64,000 bases of DNA from Nonomuraea ceibae (GCF_019396325.1 NZ_JAHKRO010000003.1:167990-231989), one strand, 5' to 3'. Counted from the stretch's first letter, positions 1-9,471 are shown. Numbers and translations: made by a program. Notes: generated by a model not told the origin, from the sequence alone.

Positions 1-1
1 G

Positions 2-2977
2 CTGGTCTGGGACAGCGGCGACGTGACCTCGGCCGCGACGTACGACATCCCGTACGGCGGGACGGAGCTGCGGCCGCGGACCCGCTACCACTGGCGGGTC
101 AGGGTGGCCGACGAGAGCGGCGCGTGGTCGGCGTGGAGCCCGGCGCACTGGTTCGAGACCGGGCTGGGCGACGCCGGCGGCTGGACGGCCGGCTGGATCG
201 GCACACCCTCCGTGCCCGGCTCGGAGCGCCTGCCGTCGCTGGAGAACGTGCCGCGCGTCTGGGTGGCCGGGCCGCTCGGCCCGTCGCCGTCGGAGAGCGG
301 GGCGTTTCGGACCCGGTTCACCGTGCCGGGCGGGGCCAGGCCGCTGTCGGCGTCGCTGGTGATCGGCGGCGGCACGGCGGTCGAGGCGTACCTGAACGGC
401 GAGCCGGTCGCGGGGGAGACGCGTGACGGCGCGTTCGTGGCCGAGGCCGGGGACCTGGTCGCCCCGGGCGAGAACGTGCTCGCGATCAGGGCTGACGGGT
501 CCGGGCTGTGCGTGCGGCTGGAGGTCGTGGTCGAGGGCCGGCCGGTGCTGCCGCAGCTCGTGCCGGTGGCCGGGGAGAGCGCGGTGACCGTCACGTCCGG
601 CGGCCGGTGGCGGGCGAGCGACGAGCCCGGCGACGGGTTCGAGCAGCCGGGCTACGACGACTCCGGGTGGTCGCTGGCCGAGGAGGCGGGCCTGCACGGC
701 GACCCGCCGCACGGCCGCGAGCCGATCGGCGACCGGCCCAGCCCCTACCTGCGCCGCGAGTTCGGCGTGCCGTCGCCGGTGCGCCGGGCCAGGCTGTACG
801 CCACCGCGCTCGGCGTCTACGAGATGCACCTGAACGGCACCCGGGTCGGCGCCGACCACCTGGCCCCCGGCTGGACCGACTACCGCCACCGCGTCACATA
901 CCAGACCTACGACGTGACGGCGCTGGTGTCGGAGGGGCGCAACGCGATCGGCGCGGTCCTGGCCGACGGCTGGTACGCGGGCCACATCAGCTGGTTCGGG
1001 TCCTTCCAGTACGGCAGGCGGCTCGCCTTCCGCGCCGAGCTGGAGATCCTGCACGACGACGGCAGCGTGACGCGGCTGTGCACCGATCGCGACTGGCGGG
1101 CCGGGTCGGGCGCGATCCGCTACGCCGACCTGCAGAACGGCGAGCGGCAGGACCTGGCCGCCGAGCCGCTCGGCTGGACGGCGGCCGGGTTCGACGACTC
1201 CGGCTGGGCGCCGGCGGTGCCGGTGAGCCCGCCCTCGGGCCGCCTGACCGCCGCCGTCGCGCCGCCGATCCGGGTGCACGAGGAGCTGGAGCCCGTGGCC
1301 GTGTGGGAGCGGCGGCCGGGCGTGTGGATCGCCGACTTCGGGCAGAACCTGGTCGGCTGGGTCCGGCTGACCGGCCGCGCCGGGCGCGACCGGCCGGTGG
1401 TGCTGCGCCACGCCGAGGTGCTCGACCACGAGGGCGGGCTGCACCTGGCCAACCTGCGCTCGGCGCGGGCGACGGACGAGTTCCTGCCGCGCGGCGACGG
1501 GGCGGAGACGTTCGAGCCGCGCTTCACCTTCCACGGCTTCCGCTACGTCGAGGTGTCGGGGCTGCGCGAGGCCCCGGCGGAGCTCACCGCCCGGGTGGCC
1601 CACGCCGCGATGGAGCCCGCGGGCGAGTTCGCCTGCTCCGACGAGCGGCTGGACAAGCTGCAGCGCAACATCGTGTGGGGGCAGCGGGGCAACTTCGTGG
1701 CCGTCCCCACCGACTGCCCGCAGCGTGACGAGCGGCTGGGCTGGACCGGCGACATCTGGGCGTTCGCGCCCACCGCGCTGTTCAACTACGACGCCGCCGC
1801 CTTCCTGCGGAGCTGGCTGGCCGACGTGGTCGACGCGCAGGCCGACGACGGCGCGGTCACGCACGTGGCGCCCGACGTGCTGTCGGGGCGCGGGCTGTCG
1901 CCCAACGCCAAGGAGGCGGGCTCGCCCGGCTGGGGCGACGCGCTGGTGATGCTGCCGTGGGCGTTGCACCGGCTGCGCGGTGACGCCGGGGTGGTCGCCG
2001 CCTGCTTCGAGCCGATGCTGCGCTGGCTGGCGTACCTGGAGCAGCGCTCCGACAGCGGCGTCTTCCCCGAGGAGGGGTTCGGCGACTGGCTGTCGATCGG
2101 CGCCGAGACGCCCAAGCGGCTCGTCGGCACCGCGATCTTCGCGCTGTCGGCGCGGCAGCTCGCCGGGCTCGCCGCCGCGCTCGGCCGGGACGAGGACGAG
2201 CGGGCCTGCCTGGAGCTGTACGGGCGCGTCCGGCAAGCGTTCCGCGCGGCCTTCGTCGAGGGGCCCGGCGTGGTGGCGAGCGGGACGCAGACCGCGTACG
2301 TGCTGGCCATCACGGCCGGGCTGCTGGAGGAGCACGAACTGCCCAGGGCCGCCGCGCGGCTGGCCCGCGACATCGAGGCGCGCGGCGGCCACCTGTCGAC
2401 GGGCTTTCTCGGCACGCCGTTCCTGCTGGACGCGCTCACCTCGACCGGGCGGCTGGACGTGGCGTACCGGCTGCTGACGCAGGACACGTTCCCGTCGTGG
2501 CTCTACCCGGTCGTGCACGGCGACGCGACGACGATGTGGGAGCGCTGGGACTCCTGGAGCCACCACCGGGGGTTGCAGGACCCGGGCATGAACTCCTTCA
2601 ACCACTACGCGTACGGGGCCGTCGGCGACTGGATGTACCGGACGGTCGGAGGGCTGGCCGCCGGATCGCCCGGCTACGCCGACGTCGTGGTGCGCCCGCG
2701 CCCCGGCGGCGGCATCACGTGGGCGCGCACCGCGCACCGCACCCGGCACGGCCGGGTGGAGGTCGCCTGGCGGCAGGGGGACGACGGCTTCGCGCTGGAC
2801 GTGGTGCTGCCGCCCGGCACGCGCGGCGAGGTGCACGTGCCGGCGCCGCCCGAGCGGGTGACCGAGGGCGGGGCGCCCGTGGCGGAGTCGCCGGGCGTGC
2901 TGTTCGACCGGCCCGGTGACGAGGGCGGGTCGGTCTTCCGGGTGGGCTCCGGCACGTACGCGTTCCGGACGTTTTAA
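2..2977 (+). CDS. Alpha-L-rhamnosidase, GH78 (5' end outside window)
   Basis: Releases alpha-linked L-rhamnose from plant or microbial glycans. The frame is open from base 2 and its first codons (LVWDSG) match the interior of the N-terminal Fn3-like domain of GH78 enzymes, so the true start lies upstream; the GTG at 23 is not a convincing start. Then come the jelly-roll domain typical of bacterial rhamnosidases, a domain containing DFGQNLVGW, and the (alpha/alpha)6 catalytic barrel. The acidic signature DCPQRDER-GWTGD is at 1712-1753 and the conserved TTMWERWDSW at 2528-2557 carries the glutamate expected as second catalytic acid. A C-terminal beta-sandwich ends the protein. No signal peptide can be judged because the N-terminus is missing. 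A carbohydrate ABC importer follows, suggesting hydrolysis is coupled to uptake. Confidence 0.95.
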   Translation: MVWDSGDVTSAATYDIPYGGTELRPRTRYHWRVRVADESGAWSAWSPAHWFETGLGDAGGWTAGWIGTPSVPGSERLPSLENVPRVWVAGPLGPSPSESGAFRTRFTVPGGARPLSASLVIGGGTAVEAYLNGEPVAGETRDGAFVAEAGDLVAPGENVLAIRADGSGLCVRLEVVVEGRPVLPQLVPVAGESAVTVTSGGRWRASDEPGDGFEQPGYDDSGWSLAEEAGLHGDPPHGREPIGDRPSPYLRREFGVPSPVRRARLYATALGVYEMHLNGTRVGADHLAPGWTDYRHRVTYQTYDVTALVSEGRNAIGAVLADGWYAGHISWFGSFQYGRRLAFRAELEILHDDGSVTRLCTDRDWRAGSGAIRYADLQNGERQDLAAEPLGWTAAGFDDSGWAPAVPVSPPSGRLTAAVAPPIRVHEELEPVAVWERRPGVWIADFGQNLVGWVRLTGRAGRDRPVVLRHAEVLDHEGGLHLANLRSARATDEFLPRGDGAETFEPRFTFHGFRYVEVSGLREAPAELTARVAHAAMEPAGEFACSDERLDKLQRNIVWGQRGNFVAVPTDCPQRDERLGWTGDIWAFAPTALFNYDAAAFLRSWLADVVDAQADDGAVTHVAPDVLSGRGLSPNAKEAGSPGWGDALVMLPWALHRLRGDAGVVAACFEPMLRWLAYLEQRSDSGVFPEEGFGDWLSIGAETPKRLVGTAIFALSARQLAGLAAALGRDEDERACLELYGRVRQAFRAAFVEGPGVVASGTQTAYVLAITAGLLEEHELPRAAARLARDIEARGGHLSTGFLGTPFLLDALTSTGRLDVAYRLLTQDTFPSWLYPVVHGDATTMWERWDSWSHHRGLQDPGMNSFNHYAYGAVGDWMYRTVGGLAAGSPGYADVVVRPRPGGGITWARTAHRTRHGRVEVAWRQGDDGFALDVVLPPGTRGEVHVPAPPERVTEGGAPVAESPGVLFDRPGDEGGSVFRVGSGTYAFRTF

Positions 2978-2985
2978 CGTTTCAC
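2972..2985. promoter_or_regulatory. LacI-like operator (end of rhamnosidase gene)
   Basis: On the minus strand this reads GTGAAACGTTAAAA, close to the TGAAACGTTTCA type bound by many LacI-family sugar repressors. It overlaps the rhamnosidase stop codon and lies about 165 bp before the transporter genes. It resembles the sites at 3097 and 4874. No LacI gene is in the window. Confidence 0.45.
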
Positions 2986-3096
2986 CGTGGCCGCCCGTAC
3001 ATCCCGAAATGTCGGGTTTGAGGCAGCCACGGTGAACAAACCGTTATCCCAGGCTATTGACACAAATAGAGGGGATCGCGAGACTCGAAACGTGTC

Positions 3097-3108
3097 TGAA
3101 ACGTTCAA
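3097..3108. promoter_or_regulatory. LacI-like operator upstream of ABC permeases
   Basis: TGAAACGTTCAA is an imperfect palindrome centred on CG, as in LacI-family operators. A related half-site, TCGAAACGTG, is directly upstream at 3085-3094. It lies about 40 bp before the first permease start, suitable for repressing the transporter operon until an inducing sugar appears. Confidence 0.6.
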
Positions 3109-3147
3109 ATCAACGCAGGACACGGCAAGGTGAGAGGCAGTTCCATC

Positions 3148-4038
3148 GTGACCAGCACAAAGGCGCGCCGCCGGCTCCCGTGGGGCGTCTATCTTGTTCT
3201 CCTCCCCACGTTCGCCCTGCTCGCGGCGTTCGCGTACTACCCCGCGCTGAACGGCATGGTCCACTCGCTCTTCGAGTGGCGGCCGGGCTTCGAGTCGCCC
3301 TTCGTCGGTTTCGAGAACTACCTCACGATGCTCGGCGACGACCTGTGGTGGGCCTCGTTCCGCAACATCGGCGTCATCTTCGTCTGGGCCGTCACGCTCA
3401 TGTGGGTGTTCCCGCTGCTGGCCGCCGAGCTGGTGATGTCGCTGTCGAGCGAGCGGCTGCGCTTCGTCTTCCGCACGCTGCTCATCCTCCCGCTCGCCTT
3501 CCCCGCGGTGGTCAACGTGCTGCTGTGGCAGTTCATGTACGACCCGCGCGACGGCGTCATCAACAGCCTGCTGCGCGCGGTGGGACTGGACGGGGTGGCC
3601 GCCAACTGGATCGGCGACCCCGACACCGCGCTGGTCGCGCTGATGACGATCGGCTTCCCCTGGGTGGCGAGCCTGCCGTTCCTGGTCTTCCTGTCGGCCC
3701 TGCAGAACGTGCCCGCGGAGATCTACCAGGCCGCCGAGGTCGACGGGGCCGGGCGGCTGCGCCGCTTCTGGAGCATCGACCTGCCGATGATGCTGCGCGA
3801 CGTCAAGCTGCTGTTCGTGCTGGCGGTGATCTCGGTGCTCCAGTACGGCATGCAGGCGCACATCATGACCAAGGGCGGCCCCGACAACGCCACCCAGGTG
3901 CCGGTGCTGCGCATGCTCGACGCCGCCTTCCTGGACACGAGCTGGGGCTACGCCGCCACGCTCGGCACCGTGCTGTTCGCGCTGACGCTCGGCGTGAGCC
4001 TGGTCTCGCTGGTTCTCGGCAGGAAGGCGGGAGCGTGA
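3148..4038 (+). CDS. Carbohydrate ABC transporter permease, MalF type
   Basis: Inner-membrane subunit of a CUT1 sugar importer. The 296-residue protein has a short cationic N-terminus, a first membrane helix (LVLLPTFALLAAFAYYP) and about five more. The cytoplasmic EAA loop that docks the ATPase is seen at 3718-3786 (EIYQAAEVDGAG...DLP). I chose the GTG at 3148 because GAGAGG lies 8 bases upstream; an in-frame GTG at 3130 would add six residues and lacks a good ribosome site. The stop overlaps the next permease start in GTGA, so the two are translationally coupled. No ATPase gene is present, as is usual in actinobacteria, where a shared MsiK-type ATPase serves many CUT1 importers. Confidence 0.93.
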   Translation: MTSTKARRRLPWGVYLVLLPTFALLAAFAYYPALNGMVHSLFEWRPGFESPFVGFENYLTMLGDDLWWASFRNIGVIFVWAVTLMWVFPLLAAELVMSLSSERLRFVFRTLLILPLAFPAVVNVLLWQFMYDPRDGVINSLLRAVGLDGVAANWIGDPDTALVALMTIGFPWVASLPFLVFLSALQNVPAEIYQAAEVDGAGRLRRFWSIDLPMMLRDVKLLFVLAVISVLQYGMQAHIMTKGGPDNATQVPVLRMLDAAFLDTSWGYAATLGTVLFALTLGVSLVSLVLGRKAGA

Positions 4039-4859
4039 GCCGCACGCGCAGGACCAACCTGGTGGCGGGCGCGGCGCTGTCGGTGCTCGCCTTCGCCGGG
4101 CTGTTCCCGTACCTGTTCATGCTGGCCGCCTCGGTCAAGGACAACGAGCAGTTCTTCGCCAGCTACTGGTCGCCGGCCTGGCCGGTCCACCTGGACAACT
4201 ACGCGGTGGCCTGGGAGCAGGTCAGCCCGTACCTGTTCACCTCGTTCGTGGTGGCGGGGCTGGCCATCGCGGGCACGCTGGTGCTGGCCCCTGCCGCCGC
4301 GTTCGTCTTCGCCCGCTACCGCTTCCCGGGGCGCGGCGCGCTGTTCGGGCTGATCGCGGCGCTGCTCATGGTGCCGTCGATCACCAGCCTGATCCCGCTG
4401 TTCGTGCTGATGCGCGACCTGGGCATCCTGGACAGCCGGCTGGTGCTGATCATTCCGCACGTCACCGGCAACACGGTGTTCGGGATCGTCATCATGCGCA
4501 CCTACATGGCGCAGATCCCCGAGGAGATCTTCGAGGCGGCGCGGGTGGACGGGGCCGGCGGCGTCCGCCTGTTCCTGGCCTTCATGCTGCCGCTGGCCCG
4601 GCCGGTGATCGGCACGGTGGCGCTGATGACCGTGCTGGGCGTGTGGAACGACTACTTCTGGCCGCTGCTCACCGTGCAGACCGACGAGTTCCGGACGATC
4701 CCGGCCGGCCTGGCGTTCTTCGCCAACCAGAACGTGCAGCAGTGGGGGCCGCTGTTCGCCGGATACGTGCTGGCCAGCCTGCCGCTGCTGGCGCTGTTCA
4801 CGTTCCTGTCGAAGTGGTTCCTGGCCGGCATCCAGGGCGGCATCGTCTCCGGCAAGTGA
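4035..4859 (+). CDS. Carbohydrate ABC transporter permease, MalG type
   Basis: Second membrane subunit of the same CUT1 importer, 274 residues. The GTG start is inside the stop of the preceding permease (GTGA overlap). The protein begins with a basic stretch and one helix, then has the long MalG-type periplasmic loop, and ends near the C-terminus with a final helix followed by SKWFLAGIQGG, which is typical of MalG proteins. The EAA loop reads EEIFEAARVDGAGG with a following MLPLARP. Partner of the permease at 3148 and the binding protein at 4909. Confidence 0.93.
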   Translation: MSRTRRTNLVAGAALSVLAFAGLFPYLFMLAASVKDNEQFFASYWSPAWPVHLDNYAVAWEQVSPYLFTSFVVAGLAIAGTLVLAPAAAFVFARYRFPGRGALFGLIAALLMVPSITSLIPLFVLMRDLGILDSRLVLIIPHVTGNTVFGIVIMRTYMAQIPEEIFEAARVDGAGGVRLFLAFMLPLARPVIGTVALMTVLGVWNDYFWPLLTVQTDEFRTIPAGLAFFANQNVQQWGPLFAGYVLASLPLLALFTFLSKWFLAGIQGGIVSGK

Positions 4860-4873
4860 GGTCATGCGGTTGT

Positions 4874-4887
4874 TTGAAACGTATCAA
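4874..4887. promoter_or_regulatory. LacI-like operator before binding-protein gene
   Basis: TTGAAACGTATCAA is a near-perfect dyad (TTGA...TCAA around AACGTA) between the second permease and the binding-protein gene. It shares the GAAACGT core with the sites at 2972 and 3097, suggesting one LacI-family repressor controls the locus and gives the highly expressed binding protein its own regulated promoter. Confidence 0.55.
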
Positions 4888-4908
4888 CCACGAAAGGACC
4901 CAGCTCTC

Positions 4909-6360
4909 ATGAGAACACCCCCCAAGAGCGGGCTGGCGGGCGCCGCCATGCTGCTCGCCCTGACAGGCTGCGGCCTGCTGGGCACCGGCGACAAGGGCGC
5001 GACCGGCGCCGACGGCAAGGTCACGATCACCCTGGCCGGCCCCAACCAGTGGAACTCCAGCGGCAGCACCTTCGGCCCCGCCTGGGAGGCGATCGTCGAC
5101 TCCTTCGAGAAGCGCGAGCCCGGCATCGAGGTCAGGACCCAGGTGCTGCCCCTCGACGGCTTCTCCCAGACGATCACCACCCAGCTCGCCGCCGGAACCG
5201 CGCCCGAACTCGTCTTCAACCAGCCGCCGCACAAGGCGCACGAGGTGCACGCCCTCGACGCCGAGCTCCAGAAGCCCAACCCGTACGTGCCGGGCAACCA
5301 GCGCTGGCTCGACGTGTTCAAGAAGGACTACTTCGGCCCCGGCGTCGCCAAGGCGCTCAGCAAGGAGAGCGGGAAGCTGGAGTACATCCCGTTCAACCTG
5401 GTCGCGATCGGCCTGTTCTACAACAAGGACGCCTTCGCCAAGGCCGGCCTCGACGGGCCGCCGGCCACCTGGGAGGACTTCAGGAGCGCCTGCAAGAAGC
5501 TGAAGGACGCCGGCTACGACCCGGTCGCGCTCGACAAGGGCGGCATGGCCGTGGGCTGGACCTGGGAGTCGATCAGCACCCAGCTCGTCGACAAGTACCA
5601 CGACGAGTGGAACTTCTTCGACGCCACCGGCAAGCCCGGCAAGGCCACCGTCGCGCCCCTGGTGACGGAGAAGTCGCTCAGCAAGGCGATCAAGGAGGGC
5701 ACGCTCAGCACGAAGACGCCCGAGGTCGCCGAGGCGCTCAAGCTCTACAAGGAGTTCTTCGACTGCGGCACGCCCAACTGGACGGGCGTGGCCGACGGCG
5801 GCGCGACGGTCGGCTACCGCGACTTCGTGGCCGGCAAGGCGGCCATGTCGTGGGGCACCGACTTCGCCGTCGAGGCGCTGAAGGCGGACGCGAAGTTCCC
5901 GCTGGCCACGATGCCGTTCCCGACCATCACCAAGGCCACCACGCCGCTGTCGAGCGACGCCCCGGCCCGCTACGGCGCCTCGATCGGCGGCACCAGCTAC
6001 ATGATCCCGTCGACGGTCAAGGGCGAGAAGTACGCGGCGGCGGTCAAGTTCCTGCAGTACATGAGCTCCCCGGCGATCAAGCCGTGGCTGGACGCGACCG
6101 GCGGCCTGCCCGCGATCGAGGGCGTCGAGCCGTCGCCCGAGACCGCCGGGCTGCTGGAGGGCGAGTGGGGCAAGACGTTCCGGGTCACCGGGCTGCCCGG
6201 CGGGCCCGAGGGGACCTCGTTCCGCGACGTGTTCGACGGCTACCTGCTCGGCGAGCGGTCGCTGGAGGAGGAGCTGGACGACCTGGCGAAGTGGTGGGAC
6301 CGCGGCGTCGAGGCCGGCATCAAGAAGAACGCCTGGGGCGACGAGGACTGGGCGAAATAG
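4909..6360 (+). CDS. Extracellular sugar-binding lipoprotein (solute-binding family 1)
   Basis: Captures an oligosaccharide outside the cell and delivers it to the permeases at 3148 and 4035. The 483-residue protein starts with a lipoprotein signal (MRTPPKSGLAGAAMLLALTGC) whose LTGC lipobox places the lipidated cysteine at about residue 21. The mature part shows the family 1 layout, with an early segment around VDSFEKREPGIEV, a TPELVFNQPP-like stretch and the YNKDAFAKAGL...TWEDF hinge region. I chose the ATG at 4909 over the upstream frame extension because AAAGGA is about 10 bases before it and the signal peptide begins there. The substrate is inferred, from the neighbouring GH78 gene, to be rhamnose-containing. 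Confidence 0.93.
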   Translation: MRTPPKSGLAGAAMLLALTGCGLLGTGDKGATGADGKVTITLAGPNQWNSSGSTFGPAWEAIVDSFEKREPGIEVRTQVLPLDGFSQTITTQLAAGTAPELVFNQPPHKAHEVHALDAELQKPNPYVPGNQRWLDVFKKDYFGPGVAKALSKESGKLEYIPFNLVAIGLFYNKDAFAKAGLDGPPATWEDFRSACKKLKDAGYDPVALDKGGMAVGWTWESISTQLVDKYHDEWNFFDATGKPGKATVAPLVTEKSLSKAIKEGTLSTKTPEVAEALKLYKEFFDCGTPNWTGVADGGATVGYRDFVAGKAAMSWGTDFAVEALKADAKFPLATMPFPTITKATTPLSSDAPARYGASIGGTSYMIPSTVKGEKYAAAVKFLQYMSSPAIKPWLDATGGLPAIEGVEPSPETAGLLEGEWGKTFRVTGLPGGPEGTSFRDVFDGYLLGERSLEEELDDLAKWWDRGVEAGIKKNAWGDEDWAK

Positions 6361-6371
6361 GAGGAGATGGG

Positions 6372-9300
6372 ATGCTGCGCTTATTGACGGCCTTCGCGCT
6401 GGCCGTGCCGATGCTGTTCGCCGGCCTGCCCGCGCGGGCGGCGGCTGCCGGGGTGACCGGGGTGACCGGGGTGGAGGTCGGCGAGAGCACGGTCACCGTC
6501 ACCGGCACCGCCTCCGGGCCCGCCCGGCTGTACGCGCTGGACACCTGGCAGGACGGCCACGAGGGTGAGGAGCCGGTGGCGAGCGTCGAGGCGGGCGAGT
6601 TCCGCGTCGAGGTGCCCCGGATGGAGGGGGAGCAGGACCGGCTGCACGACAAGTTCGTCGCGGTGGGGGCGGACGGGCCGCTGGGCGAGGTGCGTTACGC
6701 CGACAAGCTGACGTTCCGGCCCACCAGCCAGACCCCTTATCCCGAAATTTCGTCCAAAAAGGGTCTGCAGGTGCAGATGACCGACGACGCCGAGGAGATC
6801 GGCGTCCAGCACGCGGGCATCAACCTGGCCCTCGACTCGGTCATGATGTCCGGCCCCGGCGCGCCGGGCAACACCATCGAGTTCGTCTCGCAGGGCAGGA
6901 CCTACTACTTCGACCGGGGCGCCGTCGCCGGGGTGGACTCCCAGGTCAAACCGCTGTCGGACAACGGCGTCCTGGTCAACCTGATCGTGCTGGTCTACAA
7001 CAGCACCGCGCCGAACTCGGCCGCCCGCACGCTCATCCACCCCGACGCCGAGCTCGGCAAGGGCACCGTCTACGCGTTCAACACCAAGACGGCCGAGGGC
7101 GAGGCGCACTTCACCGCCGCGATGGAGTTCTTCGCCCAGCGCTACAGCCGGGCCGACGGCCAGTACGGCAGGGCGTGGGGCTGGATCGTCGGCAACGAGA
7201 TCGACGCCCAGCAGTTCTGGTACAACATGGGCCCGCAGGACCGTGACGTCTTCCTCGACCAGTACACCCGCGCGATGCGGCTGACCTGGCAGGCCGTGCG
7301 CAAGTCCGACGCCGCCGCCCGCGTCTACACCTCGCTCACGCACTTCTGGACCGGCGCGGCCAACGACGACCCGAAGTACACCTACAAGGGCCGCGACGTG
7401 GTCGACGGGCTCAACGCGCTGACCAAGAGGCAGGGCGACTTCGACTGGCACATCGCCTATCACCCGTATCCGGAGAACCTGTTCAATCCGGCGTTCTGGC
7501 AGGACAAGACCGCCACGGACAGCTTCGACACGATGCGGATCACGTTCAAGAACATCGAGCTGCTGCCGCGCTACCTCGCCCAGGAGCACCTCACGTACGG
7601 CGGTGAGAGACGGCGGGTGATCCTGTCGGAGCAGGGCCTGAACTCGCAGGACTACACCGCGAAGGAGCTGAGGCTCCAGGCCGCGGCCTATGCCTACGCC
7701 TACTACAAGGTCGCCTTCGCCGACGGGATCGACTCGTTCATCCTGCACCGGCACGTCGACCACAAGCAGGAGGGCGGGCTGCGGCTCGGCCTGTGGACGT
7801 GGGACGAGGAGCACGCCTCGCCGTCCAACGCGGGCGAGCGCAAGCCGGTGCACGAGGTGTTCGCCGCCATCGACACCGCGCGGTCGCTGGAGGTGACCGA
7901 GTTCGCCAAGGAGATCATCGGGATCTCCGACTGGAAGGACGTCATCCCCGGGTTCGACCCGGCCGAGCTGGCGGTCCGCAAGCCGCCGGTGACGGTCGGC
8001 GCGCAGCTCGACGCCAAGCCGGTGGCCGAGCGGGTGATCTCCGGCTTCGAGACCGGCACGGACGGCTGGCGGCCCTCGGACAACGCCGCCGCGGTGGAGC
8101 GGGTGGCCGCCGACGGCGGGCACGCGCTGCGCGTCCGCTTCGACCGCGACCTGCCCGGCTGGTCCCAGTACGCGAAGTCGTACAAGGGCGCCGACGTGCT
8201 GTTCGGCAAGCCGCTCGACGCCTCGCGCACCGCGCGGCTCTCGGTGTCGATCCGGGTGCCGGACAGCGCCGACGACGGCTTCAAGCCGGGCAACGCGTTC
8301 TCCGCCAAGATCCGCGTGTACGGGCGCGACGGCGCCGTGGCAGAAGGCGTGGGCGCGATCGACCCCGCGCGCGGCTGGAACAGGCTCACGCTCGACCTGT
8401 CCCGCTGGGCCCCGCGTGACGCGATCTCCCGCGTCAAGGTGTGGGTACGCGGCTCGGTGGGCTCCGACTGGGCCGGCTCGTACGAGATCGACAGGCTCGG
8501 CCTGGCCGCCGCCGCGCTGCCCGCCACGGACCGGCGCAACGTCGAGATCACCGCCGCCACGGCCGAGCGCGGCCTGGTCGGCTCCACGGTCACCTTCACC
8601 GTGACCAACCGCGACGTGCTGCCGATGGCCGGCCAGGTCAGGCTCACGGCCTGCGACGGCGTCACCGTCGACCCGGCGGCGCTGCGCGTCACCGGCCTGC
8701 GCGCCGGCGCGAGCCGCACGTTCGACACCAAGCTGACCGCGTACGGGCCCGCCGACGGCGAGTATCCGGTCGTGTGCGCGTCCTACCTGCGGCAGGAGCA
8801 CCGGGTGACGTTCCGGCTGCCGCCGGAGGCCGGCTACGTGCCGCCCGCGCCCGACGCCTTCGCCAACCAGGAGCTGGCCGACGGCTTCGACACGGCCGGC
8901 GACTACCAGGTGCACCGGGTGGAGCCGGAGAACAAGGAGCTGCCGCGGGTGAGCTACGCGGACGGCGCGCTGTCGGCGGGCAACGCGACGGCGGGCTGGT
9001 TCGGGCTGCTGTCGTCGGGCGTGTCGCCGCGCAACCCGGCGTTCAGCACGGCCATCACCATCCGGAAGTTCCAGGGCGACTCCACCGACATGGACACCGT
9101 CTACACGGGCCTCGTCAAGGACGGCAAAACGGACGTGGTGGCCTTCTATGTGAACACGCAGAAGTTCGCCGGCTTCGAGGTGCGCGGGCCGCAGGTGCCC
9201 GGCGGGCTGGCGGTGTTCGGCATCAAGCAGGGCGTGACGATCCCGGACGGCGGCCGGTTCGCGCTGTCGCTGGTGGGTGACCGGGCCGCCATGTACGCCG

Positions 9301-9467
9301 ACACCGGATCGGGCTGGGAGCTGGTCACCGTGGCGACGCTGGAGCACCTGCCCGAGCTGTCGGACCCGGACGTGCGGGCCGGCTACCGCTACGGCTTCGG
9401 CGTCCGCGGCGACGCCGGCGCCTCCCCGCTGCTGCTCGACGCCGTGGAGGGCCGCAGCATCTCCTGA
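6372..9467 (+). CDS. Secreted DUF5722-like protein, candidate glycoside hydrolase
   Basis: Large exported protein of 1031 residues starting 11 bases after the binding-protein stop, behind GAGGAG. The signal peptide is MLRLLTAFALAVPMLFAGLPARAAA. A beta-rich segment is followed, around residues 120-480, by a region I recognise as DUF5722-like that reads like a TIM barrel. It contains WIVGNEID (Glu276) and VILSEQG (Glu420). These resemble the beta-4 and beta-7 catalytic glutamates of clan GH-A retaining glycosidases, and HIAYHPYPEN lies between them. The rest looks like a carbohydrate-binding jelly-roll (from about residue 557), an Ig-like NEW3-type domain (about 715-815) and a C-terminal lectin-like sandwich. 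Context suggests cleavage of the glycan whose rhamnose is removed by the GH78 enzyme. The activity is inference. Confidence 0.75.
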   Translation: MLRLLTAFALAVPMLFAGLPARAAAAGVTGVTGVEVGESTVTVTGTASGPARLYALDTWQDGHEGEEPVASVEAGEFRVEVPRMEGEQDRLHDKFVAVGADGPLGEVRYADKLTFRPTSQTPYPEISSKKGLQVQMTDDAEEIGVQHAGINLALDSVMMSGPGAPGNTIEFVSQGRTYYFDRGAVAGVDSQVKPLSDNGVLVNLIVLVYNSTAPNSAARTLIHPDAELGKGTVYAFNTKTAEGEAHFTAAMEFFAQRYSRADGQYGRAWGWIVGNEIDAQQFWYNMGPQDRDVFLDQYTRAMRLTWQAVRKSDAAARVYTSLTHFWTGAANDDPKYTYKGRDVVDGLNALTKRQGDFDWHIAYHPYPENLFNPAFWQDKTATDSFDTMRITFKNIELLPRYLAQEHLTYGGERRRVILSEQGLNSQDYTAKELRLQAAAYAYAYYKVAFADGIDSFILHRHVDHKQEGGLRLGLWTWDEEHASPSNAGERKPVHEVFAAIDTARSLEVTEFAKEIIGISDWKDVIPGFDPAELAVRKPPVTVGAQLDAKPVAERVISGFETGTDGWRPSDNAAAVERVAADGGHALRVRFDRDLPGWSQYAKSYKGADVLFGKPLDASRTARLSVSIRVPDSADDGFKPGNAFSAKIRVYGRDGAVAEGVGAIDPARGWNRLTLDLSRWAPRDAISRVKVWVRGSVGSDWAGSYEIDRLGLAAAALPATDRRNVEITAATAERGLVGSTVTFTVTNRDVLPMAGQVRLTACDGVTVDPAALRVTGLRAGASRTFDTKLTAYGPADGEYPVVCASYLRQEHRVTFRLPPEAGYVPPAPDAFANQELADGFDTAGDYQVHRVEPENKELPRVSYADGALSAGNATAGWFGLLSSGVSPRNPAFSTAITIRKFQGDSTDMDTVYTGLVKDGKTDVVAFYVNTQKFAGFEVRGPQVPGGLAVFGIKQGVTIPDGGRFALSLVGDRAAMYADTGSGWELVTVATLEHLPELSDPDVRAGYRYGFGVRGDAGASPLLLDAVEGRSIS

Positions 9468-9471
9468 TCCC

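Noticed and set aside
6381..9347. Very long open frame on the minus strand opposite the DUF5722-like gene
   Set aside because: It is a GC-composition shadow: the plus-strand frame has a ribosome site, a signal peptide and recognisable domains, while the antisense translation is Arg/Gly/Val/His-rich with no family features.
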